A stretch of 10,096 bases of DNA. Origin: Alphaproteobacteria bacterium. Lineage in GTDB: Bacteria; Pseudomonadota; Alphaproteobacteria; UBA9219. Below the pieces are notes generated by a model. The model was not told where the DNA came from. It saw nothing but the letters and a program-made list of their open reading frames with translations, and did not search any database. Location: NCBI GenBank assembly GCA_028716765.1, contig JAQUPC010000077.1:1-10096 (forward strand). The letters are read 5' to 3'. The translations under genes and the position numbers were made by a program. Of this stretch, positions 1 through 7,527 are shown piece after piece; positions within the stretch are counted from its first letter, which is position 1, and every line of letters starts with the position of its first letter.

Positions 1-870
1 GGCGTTTTTGAGGGACAAACGACGGGTACGCCCATCAGCCTTCTCATCGAAAATACGGACGCGCGCTCGAAGGATTACGGCGCGATCAAGGACGCGTTCC
101 GGCCCGGCCACGCCGACTTCACCTACCAAGCCAAATACGGCATCCGCGATTACCGCGGCGGCGGACGCGCTTCGGCACGCGAGACGGCCTGCCGCGTGGC
201 GGCGGGGGCTGTGGCACGTAAAATTTTTGGCAGCGCCATATCCATTCGCGGGGCCGTGATTCAGATCGGCACGAAAAAGATCGACCGCGCGCGCTGGATT
301 TGGGAAGAGACGAACAACAATCCCTTCTTTTGTCCCGACGCGCAAATGGCAAAAGAATGGGCGGCTTATCTTGATCAAATCCGCAAGGAAGGTTCTTCGG
401 CCGGCGCCGTCGTCGAGATCGTGGCTTCGGGCGTTCCCGCAGGGCTTGGCGATCCCGTCTACGAAAAACTCGACAGTGAACTGGCGCGCGCCATGATGTC
501 GATCAACGCCGTCAAAGGCGTCGAGATCGGCGACGGCTTTGCCGTGGCGGCGCAAACCGGCCCCGAAAACGGCGACGAGATGCGCAAGGGCAAAGACGGC
601 CGGCCTGAGTTTCTTTCCAACCACGCGGGCGGCACCCTTGGCGGCATTTCGACGGGACAAGACCTCGTCGTCCGATTTGCCGTCAAACCAACCAGTTCCA
701 TCCTCCAGCCCCGCAAGACGATTGACCGGCACGGAAACGAAACCGAAATAAGCACCAGTGGCCGCCACGATCCCTGTGTCGGCATTCGCGCCGTACCCGT
801 AGGCGAAGCCATGATGGCTTGCGTCCTTGCCGACGCTTTGTTGCGTCAAAGGGCCGGGAAACCCTCCTAG
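1..870 (+). CDS. aroC: Chorismate synthase, 5'-truncated by the window edge
   Basis: Chorismate synthase removes phosphate from 5-enolpyruvylshikimate-3-phosphate to give chorismate, the last step of the shikimate pathway, in the cytoplasm and with reduced FMN. The frame is open from base 1, so the start lies outside; 289 codons remain, against about 360 in full-length family members, so roughly 70 N-terminal residues are missing. Visible signatures in order are [18 protein letters not shown] (codons 3-20), the conserved block [16 protein letters not shown] near codons 55-70, and [18 protein letters not shown] near codons 253-270, which matches the third family signature. The GTG at 196 is internal, not a start. 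The gene ends with TAG, and 68 bp separate it from the next gene on the same strand. No repeat of the heptamer type follows it. Family identity is clear; only the start is unknown. Confidence 0.97.
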   Translation, partial: GVFEGQTTGTPISLLIENTDARSKDYGAIKDAFRPGHADFTYQAKYGIRDYRGGGRASARETACRVAAGAVARKIFGSAISIRGAVIQIGTKKIDRARWIWEETNNNPFFCPDAQMAKEWAAYLDQIRKEGSSAGAVVEIVASGVPAGLGDPVYEKLDSELARAMMSINAVKGVEIGDGFAVAAQTGPENGDEMRKGKDGRPEFLSNHAGGTLGGISTGQDLVVRFAVKPTSSILQPRKTIDRHGNETEISTSGRHDPCVGIRAVPVGEAMMACVLADALLRQRAGKPS

Positions 871-938
871 GCCCTTACCCGCCTTGCTAAAAAGGTTATT
901 TTGCGTTAGCCTTAAGGTTTACAGAGAGGGCCTGCGAC

Positions 939-1553
939 GTGGTGCAGCAAGACCTGCAAAAACCGTCTTTCGACGAATGGATGTATTGGACCCAGGTGGC
1001 CGTCGACCGCCTGACGACGATCGTCCATGTGTTTAACAAGCCCCCTTATCCGGACGTTTTCATGCCGGGGAATGAGCGCCAGTTCAAGGTCTCGCAGACG
1101 GTCGACATCCTCCGCCGCCTGCACACATTGACGGACGAAAACGACGTTCCCGTGCCTCACGAGGCCGCGCCAGAAATACATGAGGAACATATTGTCGCGG
1201 AGCTTCAGCCTTTGTTCGGCGACGTACAGCGCCGCTTGCCCGCGTGGTCGAGCGATATGCAGAGGCTGCTCAAGTCACCGTGGTTCGACCAATGCTCCGG
1301 CAAAATGGCGGACGAACTTTTCCGGGGTCCTGACGACCGCGAAGGCGAAGGCATCGGCAGCGGCATGATCGAACACGGCCGCTTGCCGCAGATGATCCAC
1401 GATCTTTTGGAGCGCGAGCAAATCGGCTCGGCGCGCGCGCCGTCCGGCGAACGGCCGCCCTCAAGCTACCAGACGCTCCGGCGCGAGGAATTGGCCCGCC
1501 TTTGGGGACGGCGCAATAGCACACTTCTCCGCTCGGCGGGAAGAGTGGATTAG
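939..1553 (+). CDS. Hypothetical protein, first of a tandem paralogue pair
   Basis: I do not recognise this family. The product is 204 residues from GTG at 939; a second GTG follows at 942. A purine-rich AGAGAGGG (923-930) sits 8 bases upstream and supports this start. There is no signal peptide or membrane segment, so it is probably cytoplasmic. Two blocks are shared with the next gene: an aromatic N-terminal motif, F-D-E-W-M-Y-W-T followed by V-x-R-x-x-T-I (residues about 10-28), and a C-terminal block around ELFRGPDDREGEGIGSGMI and GRLPQMIHDLL ending in RAP (residues about 125-168). Both genes therefore come from one ancestral gene by duplication. The extreme C-terminus (LARLWGRRNSTLL) is basic. 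It lies between aroC and its paralogue on the same strand. No function can be assigned. Confidence 0.8.
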   Translation: MVQQDLQKPSFDEWMYWTQVAVDRLTTIVHVFNKPPYPDVFMPGNERQFKVSQTVDILRRLHTLTDENDVPVPHEAAPEIHEEHIVAELQPLFGDVQRRLPAWSSDMQRLLKSPWFDQCSGKMADELFRGPDDREGEGIGSGMIEHGRLPQMIHDLLEREQIGSARAPSGERPPSSYQTLRREELARLWGRRNSTLLRSAGRVD

Positions 1554-1560
1554 AAATCAA

Positions 1561-1620
1561 GGGATACGGAACACGGGGTACGGGTTAAGCGCTTTTCCCA
1601 TATCCCGTATCCCGTGTCCC
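1561..1620. repeat. Heptamer-based inverted repeat (array A)
   Basis: The left arm 1561-1584 reads as G-rich heptamers (GGGATAC, GGAACAC, GGGGTAC, GGG). The right arm 1597-1620 is C-rich (CCCATAT, CCCGTAT, CCCGTGT, CCC). The two 24-base arms are complementary at 19 positions; as RNA, 2 of the 5 remaining positions could form G-U wobbles. The 12-base loop holds the palindrome AAGCGCTT (1587-1594). The right-arm segment 1601-1620 is identical over 20 bases to 3351-3370 in array C, nearly 1.8 kb away. The arms are not followed by a T run, so this is not a standard intrinsic terminator. The next gene keeps its own ribosome-binding site (AGGA, 1629-1632) beyond the repeat. Confidence 0.85.
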
Positions 1621-1638
1621 TAAATAGCAGGAATTATT

Positions 1639-2325
1639 ATGCCAACGACATATAGCCAGCGCGCGCCCTTCAACGATTGGTGGTATTGGTCGGAATGCCT
1701 CGTCAAGCGTTTCCGCACGATCGCCGACATTTACAAGGAAAACGGCGAGATTGAGCGCAGCGAACAAGCCCTCGACTGGTCCAAAAAGCTCAAGGATAAT
1801 TGCATGGTGCCGGTCATGGCGGCGCGCAAGGGCATGAAGACGGACGAAGAAAAGGAAAGCGTCAAGCAACTTGAGGAAGAGTCCATCCTGAACGCCGCCA
1901 ACATGTTCCGGGAATTGCTGACCAACCTTCCCTTTATTTCCAGCGCCATCCAGGATTTTCTGTTTATCGACTGGCAGGACTGCAAGTGGGACGAAGAGGA
2001 CGGCAAGGACGAAATCGACGAAGAAACCGGCCTTCCCGTCAAGAAGAAGAAAAAAAAGGCGGTCGACAGCCGCCTCGCCGAACTTTTTTGGGGGCCCAAG
2101 GCGCGGCAGGACGAAGGCATACGGAGCGGCAAGGTGGAAGACGGCGGTTTGCCCGGCATTCTTTACAATCTGCTTGCCGCCGAGCGCTCGTCATCCAACC
2201 GCGCGCCGACAGACTATGGTCAGGTTATGCAATCCTCCGCCGCCCAGCAGTACATCGCGACCAACACCCAGAAGTGGGAAAAGGCCGGGGTCGTGATGAA
2301 CTTCAAGCCGCCGGGATCGATCTAA
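1639..2325 (+). CDS. Hypothetical protein, second of a tandem paralogue pair
   Basis: The family is not recognised. The product is 228 residues starting at ATG 1639, with AGGA at 1629-1632 six bases upstream. It shares the aromatic N-terminal motif of the preceding gene (here F-N-D-W-W-Y-W-S, then V-K-R-F-R-T-I, residues about 11-28) and the C-terminal block LAELFWGPKARQDEGIRSGK, GGLPGILYNLL and RAP. The main difference is a strongly charged insert (residues about 116-141), acidic first (DEEDGKDEIDEET) and then six lysines, coded over an uninterrupted run of eight A at 2050-2057. The insert looks like a flexible linker. There is no signal peptide or membrane segment. Heptamer repeats flank the gene on both sides. 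Function unknown. Confidence 0.85.
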   Translation: MPTTYSQRAPFNDWWYWSECLVKRFRTIADIYKENGEIERSEQALDWSKKLKDNCMVPVMAARKGMKTDEEKESVKQLEEESILNAANMFRELLTNLPFISSAIQDFLFIDWQDCKWDEEDGKDEIDEETGLPVKKKKKKAVDSRLAELFWGPKARQDEGIRSGKVEDGGLPGILYNLLAAERSSSNRAPTDYGQVMQSSAAQQYIATNTQKWEKAGVVMNFKPPGSI

Positions 2326-2415
2326 CAGAAGACAGATGGCAGAAAACAGGGATCAGAAGACAACGGGTTCAAAATGTGCTTTTCTGATCCCCGATCCCTG
2401 ATCCCTGTTTTCTGC
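2326..2415. repeat. Heptamer-based inverted repeat (array B)
   Basis: This fills the gap between the second unknown gene and map, starting right after the TAA. The left half is a run of six 7-base units beginning with CA (CAGAAGA, CAGATGG, CAGAAAA, CAGGGAT, CAGAAGA, CAACGGG; 2326-2367). The 9-mer CAGAAGACA recurs exactly 28 bases apart. The right half holds TGATCCC, CGATCCC, TGATCCC (2385-2405). An 18-base perfect inverted repeat pairs 2339-2356 with 2398-2415. An alternative inner pairing, 2349-2358 with 2382-2391, is also perfect, so two competing hairpins are possible. It has the same 7-base period and G-arm/C-arm layout as array A but a different core sequence. Confidence 0.85.
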
Positions 2416-2426
2416 TACTGAAACCG

Positions 2427-3239
2427 ATGCACGAATCCCCCGCCCCGAACACCGACACATCGATCATCCTCCACGGCCCGGACGATTTCGCGGCCATGCG
2501 TAAGGCCGGGCGGTTGGCTGCTGAAGTGCTTGATTTTATTACTCCTTATGTCAAACCGGGCGTTACGACGGGCGAACTGGATGCCCTTTGCGAGCAGTAC
2601 ACGAGCGGCCACGGCGCGCTTTCCGCCCCGCTTGGCTACCGCGGCTATCCCAAGGCGACGTGCATTTCGCCCAATCACGTCGTGTGTCACGGCATCCCCG
2701 GCGACAAACGGCTGGACGACGGCGACATCGTCAACATCGACATAACCGTCATCCTCGACGGCTGGTACGGCGATGCGAGCCGCATGTATCTGGTCGGCGA
2801 CAACATCGGCCTGAAAGCGCAGCGGCTTGTCGAGGTGACGTACGAAGCCATGATGAAAGGCATCGAGGCCGTAAAGCCGGGCGCGACGCTGGGCGACGTC
2901 GGTTTCGCCATCCAGAGTCATGCCGAAGCAGCGGGGTTTTCCGTCGTGCGGGATTTCTGCGGCCATGGCCTCGGTCAGGTTTTCCACACCGCACCGTCGG
3001 TTCTTCACTACGGCAAGCCGGGCATGGGCGAAGTTCTGCGCCCCGGCATGTTCTTCACGATCGAACCGATGGTCAATGCCGGGCGGCACGAAATAAAGGT
3101 TCTTCAGGACGGCTGGACGGCCGTGACCCGCGACAAATCGCTTTCGGCGCAATTCGAGCATTCCATCGGCGTGACGGAAACCGGCGCGGAGATTTTCACG
3201 CTGTCGCCAATGGGGTACACGAAGCCACCTTACGAATAG
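2427..3239 (+). CDS. map: Methionine aminopeptidase, type I
   Basis: This cytoplasmic metalloprotease removes the initiator methionine from nascent proteins with small second residues. The 270-residue product has the full pita-bread fold and all expected metal and catalytic residues: His88 (VVCHGIPGD), Asp105 and Asp116 (NIDITVILDGWYGDAS), His180 (FCGHGLGQVFH), Glu213 (FTIEPM) and Glu244 (QFEHSIGVT). The length is typical for the short bacterial type I form, without a zinc-finger extension. ATG at 2427 fits the usual family N-terminus (HGPDDFAAMRKAGRLAAE follows). No Shine-Dalgarno sequence is visible, because the repeat of array B ends only 11 bases upstream. An in-frame TGA at 2385 rules out a longer form. 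radC follows on the same strand, and array C lies between them. Confidence 0.97.
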   Translation: MHESPAPNTDTSIILHGPDDFAAMRKAGRLAAEVLDFITPYVKPGVTTGELDALCEQYTSGHGALSAPLGYRGYPKATCISPNHVVCHGIPGDKRLDDGDIVNIDITVILDGWYGDASRMYLVGDNIGLKAQRLVEVTYEAMMKGIEAVKPGATLGDVGFAIQSHAEAAGFSVVRDFCGHGLGQVFHTAPSVLHYGKPGMGEVLRPGMFFTIEPMVNAGRHEIKVLQDGWTAVTRDKSLSAQFEHSIGVTETGAEIFTLSPMGYTKPPYE

Positions 3240-3280
3240 GGAAACGGGACAAGGGACACGGGTTAAAGGATTAAGGATCG
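3239..3280. repeat. G-rich heptamer run after map (array C, left arm)
   Basis: Six 7-base units follow directly from the final G of the map stop codon: GGGAAAC, GGGACAA, GGGACAC, GGGTTAA, AGGATTA, AGGATCG. The segment GGGACACGGG (3253-3262) is the exact reverse complement of CCCGTGTCCC at 3361-3370 in the right arm. The two arms are separated by about 56 bases of AT-rich DNA. That spacer contains the palindrome TTTTATAAAA (3300-3309) and may hold the radC promoter, but I could not place convincing -35 and -10 boxes. Confidence 0.75.
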
Positions 3281-3334
3281 GTCAGTGAGTTCTTTTCTGT
3301 TTTATAAAAGAGCGCTAGCATAATATTGAAACAA

Positions 3335-4062
<728 letters not shown>

Positions 4063-4077
4063 GAATATTGCTCTCGG

Positions 4078-4305
4078 CTATTTTGGCTCAGGCAACAACA
4101 GGGGTTGTGGAAAATCGCTCTTTTTCTGCTTTTTTAACGCTTCCAGACTTGGCGGTAACGGCACGCGCGGCGGCGTGCCCGCCATGCGCGTTGTATAGCG
4201 CGTATGTTGAAAAGGACGCGGCAGGTAAAAATCCGGCAACCCTTCCGTCGCCAAGACAATATCCGTTTGTTCGCAAGGCATAAGGAATTGTTCTTGCGCT
4301 GGGCC
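4078..4305 (-). other. Likely true C-terminal tail of the 4134-5690 gene, in the -1 frame
   Basis: On the minus strand the frame open from 4305 to the TAG at 4078 reads more like protein than the annotated tail. It gives PAQEQFLMPCEQTD, then EGLPDFYLPRPFQHTRYT and LPPSLEALKKQKK, rich in GCG, CCG and ACG codons as elsewhere in the window. The nominal frame over the same bases gives a tail full of Trp, Arg and Cys (SWRRKGCRIFTCR, RAWRARRRACRYR), typical of out-of-frame translation. Loss of one base between about 4290 and 4305 would explain it, either as a sequencing error or as a genuine mutation. If restored, the gene would end 15 bp from the convergent radC stop. This is inference from composition only. 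Confidence 0.5.
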
Positions 4306-5690
4306 TCAACCTCATCTGGAGACGCGGGCGTATCATCCGCGTTATCCTTTTTTCCAAAAACTTTTTGTGCTGTTTGCGCAATATCTTTTATCGATTCTAA
4401 AATAGTTTTCATCGGGTCGGGATGTTCCTCTTCCCACTGGCGCATTTGTCTATCGAAGCGCTCCAGTTCTTTATCAATAGCGACTTGAAAAACAGCCTTC
4501 GTCCTTTCGCCATCTTCTTCCCTCAGAAAATGAAGCTCATCCAAAAGCTCGGGCCCACCAACAGCGGCAGGCAACTTTGCGACAGCGGACAGAATGCTCG
4601 CCGCGCGGGTCACGACCATATCCTGAAGCGCCTTGGGGCTTAGTTCCCGCATCCTCTCAGCGCTGATAACCGGCAAGGTGTTACCTTCCTGAGCGAAAAA
4701 GAGCGTGGGCATGTAAATGCCTGCGCGCTGCGCCGCTTGAAACAATTCCGGATCAATCTGCGCGGGAACCTCGGTTTGCCCCGTTATTGACTGGCCGGCA
4801 AGAACAACCGCTTGCTGAGCAAGCTCAATGTCGGTTGTTTCACCCAGCAAATACAGGTTCCGCATGACCTTTATAGCATCCAGAAACCGGTCTTCTTTTA
4901 AATCGCAACGGAAATAACCCTGTCTGTCTTTCGGATCAAAAACATGATGATATTGATAGCCCTTATCGCAGGAGCCCATGGGCTCCTTCTCCAGAAGGGG
5001 GCCTCGCGCCTCGATGTAGCGCGCGTTGTCGAAGGCGGCAGCGATTTGCTCGCTCGGCTCGATCCATCGTTCAAGCACCTTATAAAATCTGAGCAAATCA
5101 TCGAGATCGAGCGGCCCCCCGATCTTTATGACGCCCTCCTCAATGTTGACGGAAGGATAAAGAAGAAATTCCCCGTCAGGAAAAATTTCATGGTCTTTGA
5201 TGACATAACGGTAGGGCCGGGCATAAGCATCTTTCTGGCCATCGGAGTCCTGGGGAATAATAAAATCTGGTTTCTGTTTTGCCACCTCCAGCAAGGCGCG
5301 TTCAACGCGATGCGCAAGCACGGACAGGCGCGCAGGACTCAAGGGAACGACCTCAACGTCATAAATCGTAATCCGGGCGCTGGTATCGCCGTAAATATCT
5401 ATTCTGTGCGTTTCGTATCGTTCGTAATCCGCATAAGGATACACGCGTATCATTCGTGTCCCGGAGGGCTTGATGTGAATTTCCCGTGTAAGCTTTAACG
5501 GCAGCCGTTTGTTGCCAAATAGATCCAGCCAGCATTCCCTGAATTGTCCGTCGATGGAGCCTTTCGGCAGACCAAGTTCCCGCGTAAGCTGGGCAAGGCG
5601 TTTATCCATGCAATGCACGGTTTGGGCATAAAACGTACTGTCTAAAATGAAGTCCCGCATATGATCGGGCGCTATTCTCGTTTGTCGCAC
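4134..5690 (-). CDS. Large hypothetical protein, probable frameshift near its 3' end
   Basis: The family is not recognised. GTG at 5690 is chosen because GGAAGGA (5698-5704) lies 7 bases upstream; this gives 518 residues beginning VRQTRIAPDHMRDFILDSTF. A TTG at 5711 would add 7 residues but would place that ribosome site inside the gene. There is no signal peptide or membrane segment. The N-terminal half looks like a mixed alpha/beta domain (IRVYPYADYERYETHRIDIY, then SARITIYDVEVVPL). The middle has GYQYHHVFDPKDRQGYFRCD. The C-terminal third is helical and charged (FDRQMRQWEEEHPDPMKT), with a polar linker before the end. Codon use is visibly more AT-rich than in the flanking genes, which may indicate transfer. 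The last 50 or so residues look out of frame. It has its own promoter, downstream of the MarR gene, and converges with radC. Confidence 0.72.
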   Translation of the reverse strand: MRQTRIAPDHMRDFILDSTFYAQTVHCMDKRLAQLTRELGLPKGSIDGQFRECWLDLFGNKRLPLKLTREIHIKPSGTRMIRVYPYADYERYETHRIDIYGDTSARITIYDVEVVPLSPARLSVLAHRVERALLEVAKQKPDFIIPQDSDGQKDAYARPYRYVIKDHEIFPDGEFLLYPSVNIEEGVIKIGGPLDLDDLLRFYKVLERWIEPSEQIAAAFDNARYIEARGPLLEKEPMGSCDKGYQYHHVFDPKDRQGYFRCDLKEDRFLDAIKVMRNLYLLGETTDIELAQQAVVLAGQSITGQTEVPAQIDPELFQAAQRAGIYMPTLFFAQEGNTLPVISAERMRELSPKALQDMVVTRAASILSAVAKLPAAVGGPELLDELHFLREEDGERTKAVFQVAIDKELERFDRQMRQWEEEHPDPMKTILESIKDIAQTAQKVFGKKDNADDTPASPDEVEAQRKNNSLCLANKRILSWRRKGCRIFTCRVLFNIRAIQRAWRARRRACRYRQVWKR

Positions 5691-5697
5691 TATGCAT

Positions 5698-5704
5698 TCC
5701 TTCC
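5698..5704 (-). promoter_or_regulatory. Ribosome-binding site that decides the GTG 5690 start
   Basis: On the minus strand this reads GGAAGGA, a strong Shine-Dalgarno match, 7 bases before GTG 5690. It argues against the longer TTG start at 5711, for which no comparable site is seen. Confidence 0.7.
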
Positions 5705-5749
5705 AAAACAAGTATCAAAAATCGCTTTCTCTCTTTATGGTGCCGATCC

Positions 5750-5777
5750 TTTATATTTAAAACAAGTTCTATGTCGA
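5750..5777 (-). promoter_or_regulatory. Sigma70-like promoter for the large hypothetical gene
   Basis: On the minus strand, TCGACA (5772-5777; 5 of 6 matches to TTGACA) is followed after 16 bases by TATAAA (5750-5755; 5 of 6 matches to TATAAT). Transcription would begin near 5743, leaving a leader of about 50 bases before GTG 5690. The surrounding 5712-5790 is the most AT-rich stretch of the window. Its presence suggests the large gene is expressed independently of the upstream MarR gene, 154 bp away. Confidence 0.6.
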
Positions 5778-5844
5778 AATAAACATGGTTAAGGACGCGC
5801 GCCGATGGTTCGCGTGCTCCGGAAAAACCAACGGTTGTAGCGCC

Positions 5845-6354
5845 TTATATCTCTCCGCCGCTTTCGGGGGCAGCATAGCGTACGGCGTCGGACCAGCAGC
5901 GTTCGAGCTGGCGCAGCGTTTTATACGTCGTCTCTAGCGCGGCTTCGTCGCCGGTTTTCACGAGCGGGTCCGCCCACTGCATCTCCAGCGCACCGAGCTT
6001 GGCCAAAACGTCCCGGCCTTTGGCCGTTATCTTCAGCCGCGCCGAACGCCGATCGCGCGCCGAGGCCTGCCGCTCGACGTACGCGCCGTCCACAAGCTGT
6101 TTGAGATTATAGGACGCGTTGGAGCCGAGGTAATAGCCGCGCTCGATCAGGTCGCGCACCGAGATTTCCTCCGCCCCGATATTGCCGAGCATCATCACCT
6201 GAACCGGGCTGATGTCCCGCACGCCCGCGCGGCCCAGCTCAAGCCTTACGACGTCCAGAAAGCGGCGGTGCATGCGCTCGATCTGGCGCGGCAACTCCTG
6301 CAACGTGCGGAAAGCGTTGTTCTTTTTATCGGCGTTGGAGGGGGCGTCTTGCAT
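5845..6354 (-). CDS. MarR-family winged-helix transcriptional regulator, LdtR-like
   Basis: This is a 169-residue dimeric winged-helix DNA-binding protein. The helix-turn-helix and wing region is visible as DISPVQVMMLGNIG, SVRDLIERGYYLGSNASYNL (recognition helix region, about residues 71-90) and then DRRSARLKITAKG, the DxR wing signature of MarR proteins (about 107-119). The YYLGSN-SYNLK pattern and the N-terminal RQIERMHRRFLDVVRLEL resemble the alphaproteobacterial LdtR group, known from Liberibacter as a regulator of a cell-wall L,D-transpeptidase. That subgroup link is from memory and moderate. ATG 6354 is preceded by AAGG at 9 bases. The gene is divergent from the TPR lipoprotein and upstream of the large unknown gene, so it could control itself, either neighbour, or distant targets. 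Its ligand is unknown. Confidence 0.9.
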   Translation of the reverse strand: MQDAPSNADKKNNAFRTLQELPRQIERMHRRFLDVVRLELGRAGVRDISPVQVMMLGNIGAEEISVRDLIERGYYLGSNASYNLKQLVDGAYVERQASARDRRSARLKITAKGRDVLAKLGALEMQWADPLVKTGDEAALETTYKTLRQLERCWSDAVRYAAPESGGEI

Positions 6355-6393
6355 GGCGGGCGACCTTAATTTGACGGGGGGCGTAACTTTCGG

Positions 6394-6424
6394 TTGCGCG
6401 GCGGGACAGCAATGGCAATATACT
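6394..6424 (+). promoter_or_regulatory. Possible promoter of the TPR lipoprotein gene
   Basis: A good -10 box, TATACT, lies at 6419-6424. The best -35 candidate, TTGCGC (6394-6399), is 19 bases upstream, which is longer than ideal. The -10 is flanked by a 7-base inverted repeat (GGCGGGA 6400-6406, TCCCGCC 6428-6434), which could be an operator. The ATG used (6455) is about 30 bases downstream. Confidence 0.4.
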
Positions 6425-6454
6425 TTTTCCCGCCCCTTTCTCAGGAATCACATC

Positions 6455-7525
6455 ATGATGAACCACGTTCCGGGCCGAAGCAATGCCCTTCCCCGCTTCG
6501 AGTTAACCATGCTTTCCCGTGGTTTGCGGACCGGCGCCCTGCTGCTGGTTCTTTTGCCGCTCGCGGCCTGTATGACGGCGCCTGACGATATGGATGACGC
6601 CGATTCGTCCGCGGCGGGCATGGTCCGGCTTGCGACGCAGATTCAGGCACAAGGCGACAACGTAGGTGCCGCCGATTTTTACCAACGCGCCGCCCAGCGC
6701 GACCCGAACAACGCCACGGCCCACAAGGGGCTGGCGTCCGTCTTTGAGCAAGAGGGGCACATGGCGGAAGCGGCCGACGAATACCGGACGGCCATCAAAC
6801 TCAAGCCCCAGGACGCCGAATTAAGACGCAGCCTTGGCCGCGTCCTGCTGTCCTCCGAACGCGCGGCCGAAGCGCGCGACGCCTATCAGGCCGCGCTTGA
6901 CCTCGACGGCAACGACGCCAAATCCATGAACGGCCTCGGCATCGCGCTGAACAATCTTGGCGATCTTGGCGGCGCGCAAAAACAGTTCGAAGACGCGCTG
7001 AAACAGGATCCGGAAAACCTCACGACCGTCAACAACCTCGCCTATTCCTACATTCTCGACGGGAAATACGGCGCGGCAATCCAGCTTCTTGAGCCGCACA
7101 TAAAAAATCCGGCGGCCACGCCGGCGCTTCGTCAAAACCTGGCTATGGCTTACGGTCTTTCCGGCATGGACGCCGACGCAGAAAGGATAGCCCGGATGGA
7201 TTTGCCGCCCAGGAAAGTGAAAGAGAACCTCGCCTATTACAAGCGGCAACGCGCCGAAATGGCCGTGACCACGGCGCCCTACGCCGAGCTTGGCACTTAC
7301 GCCACCGAGGCGCTGGCCGAGGCGCAGATTGCGAACCTGCAGGCGCATATCGACGACACCGGCGTCGACCTGAAGCCGGTCATCGCGCCGCAGGTAGCGA
7401 ACCCCGGCGGCACGCCGCGGTTCGCCGTGCGCATGATGGGATGCGCCAAACCGGACGATGTCGACGTGTTCTGCAAACAACTGGCTAAAAACGGCATCCC
7501 CTGCGCCGTGCGCAGCGCCAAATAA
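6455..7525 (+). CDS. tadD: TadD-like TPR lipoprotein with SPOR-like C-terminus
   Basis: Probably the TPR lipoprotein that helps assemble the Flp pilus secretin at the outer membrane. ATG 6455 has AGGA (6443-6446) 8 bases upstream and gives 356 residues. An internal ATG at 6509 would give a more standard signal peptide, but no ribosome site is seen for it. The segment RTGALLLVLLPLAAC is a lipoprotein signal with lipobox LAAC; Cys39 (Cys21 from the later start) would be lipidated. About five TPR units follow (residues about 48-245), for example GDNVGAADFYQRAAQRDPNN and GNDAKSMNGLGIALNNLG. The last 85 residues read like a SPOR domain, a peptidoglycan-binding fold (AELGTYATEALAEAQIANL, then FAVRMMGCA, then CKQLAKNGIPCAV), with three cysteines. 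It is convergent with tadC rather than in line with it. A general TPR protein is the alternative. Confidence 0.85.
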   Translation: MMNHVPGRSNALPRFELTMLSRGLRTGALLLVLLPLAACMTAPDDMDDADSSAAGMVRLATQIQAQGDNVGAADFYQRAAQRDPNNATAHKGLASVFEQEGHMAEAADEYRTAIKLKPQDAELRRSLGRVLLSSERAAEARDAYQAALDLDGNDAKSMNGLGIALNNLGDLGGAQKQFEDALKQDPENLTTVNNLAYSYILDGKYGAAIQLLEPHIKNPAATPALRQNLAMAYGLSGMDADAERIARMDLPPRKVKENLAYYKRQRAEMAVTTAPYAELGTYATEALAEAQIANLQAHIDDTGVDLKPVIAPQVANPGGTPRFAVRMMGCAKPDDVDVFCKQLAKNGIPCAVRSAK

Positions 7526-7527
7526 TT

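Noticed and set aside
871..938. Promoter or hairpin between aroC and the first orphan gene
   Set aside because: GCTAA (886-890) and TTAGC (906-910) could pair and TTGCTA resembles a -35 box, but there is no convincing -10 box or T run.
1561..1620. Rho-independent terminator
   Set aside because: The arms are long, but no T run follows on either strand, and the near-identical segment occurs again before radC. It fits a repeat family better.
2415..3161. 248-residue minus-strand ORF
   Set aside because: It lies antisense to map, whose catalytic residues are all intact, and shows no recognisable domain.
5791..5844. Terminator of the MarR gene
   Set aside because: A short AACC-GTT-GGTT stem followed by T bases exists on the minus strand just after the stop, but with 4 base pairs it is too weak to call.
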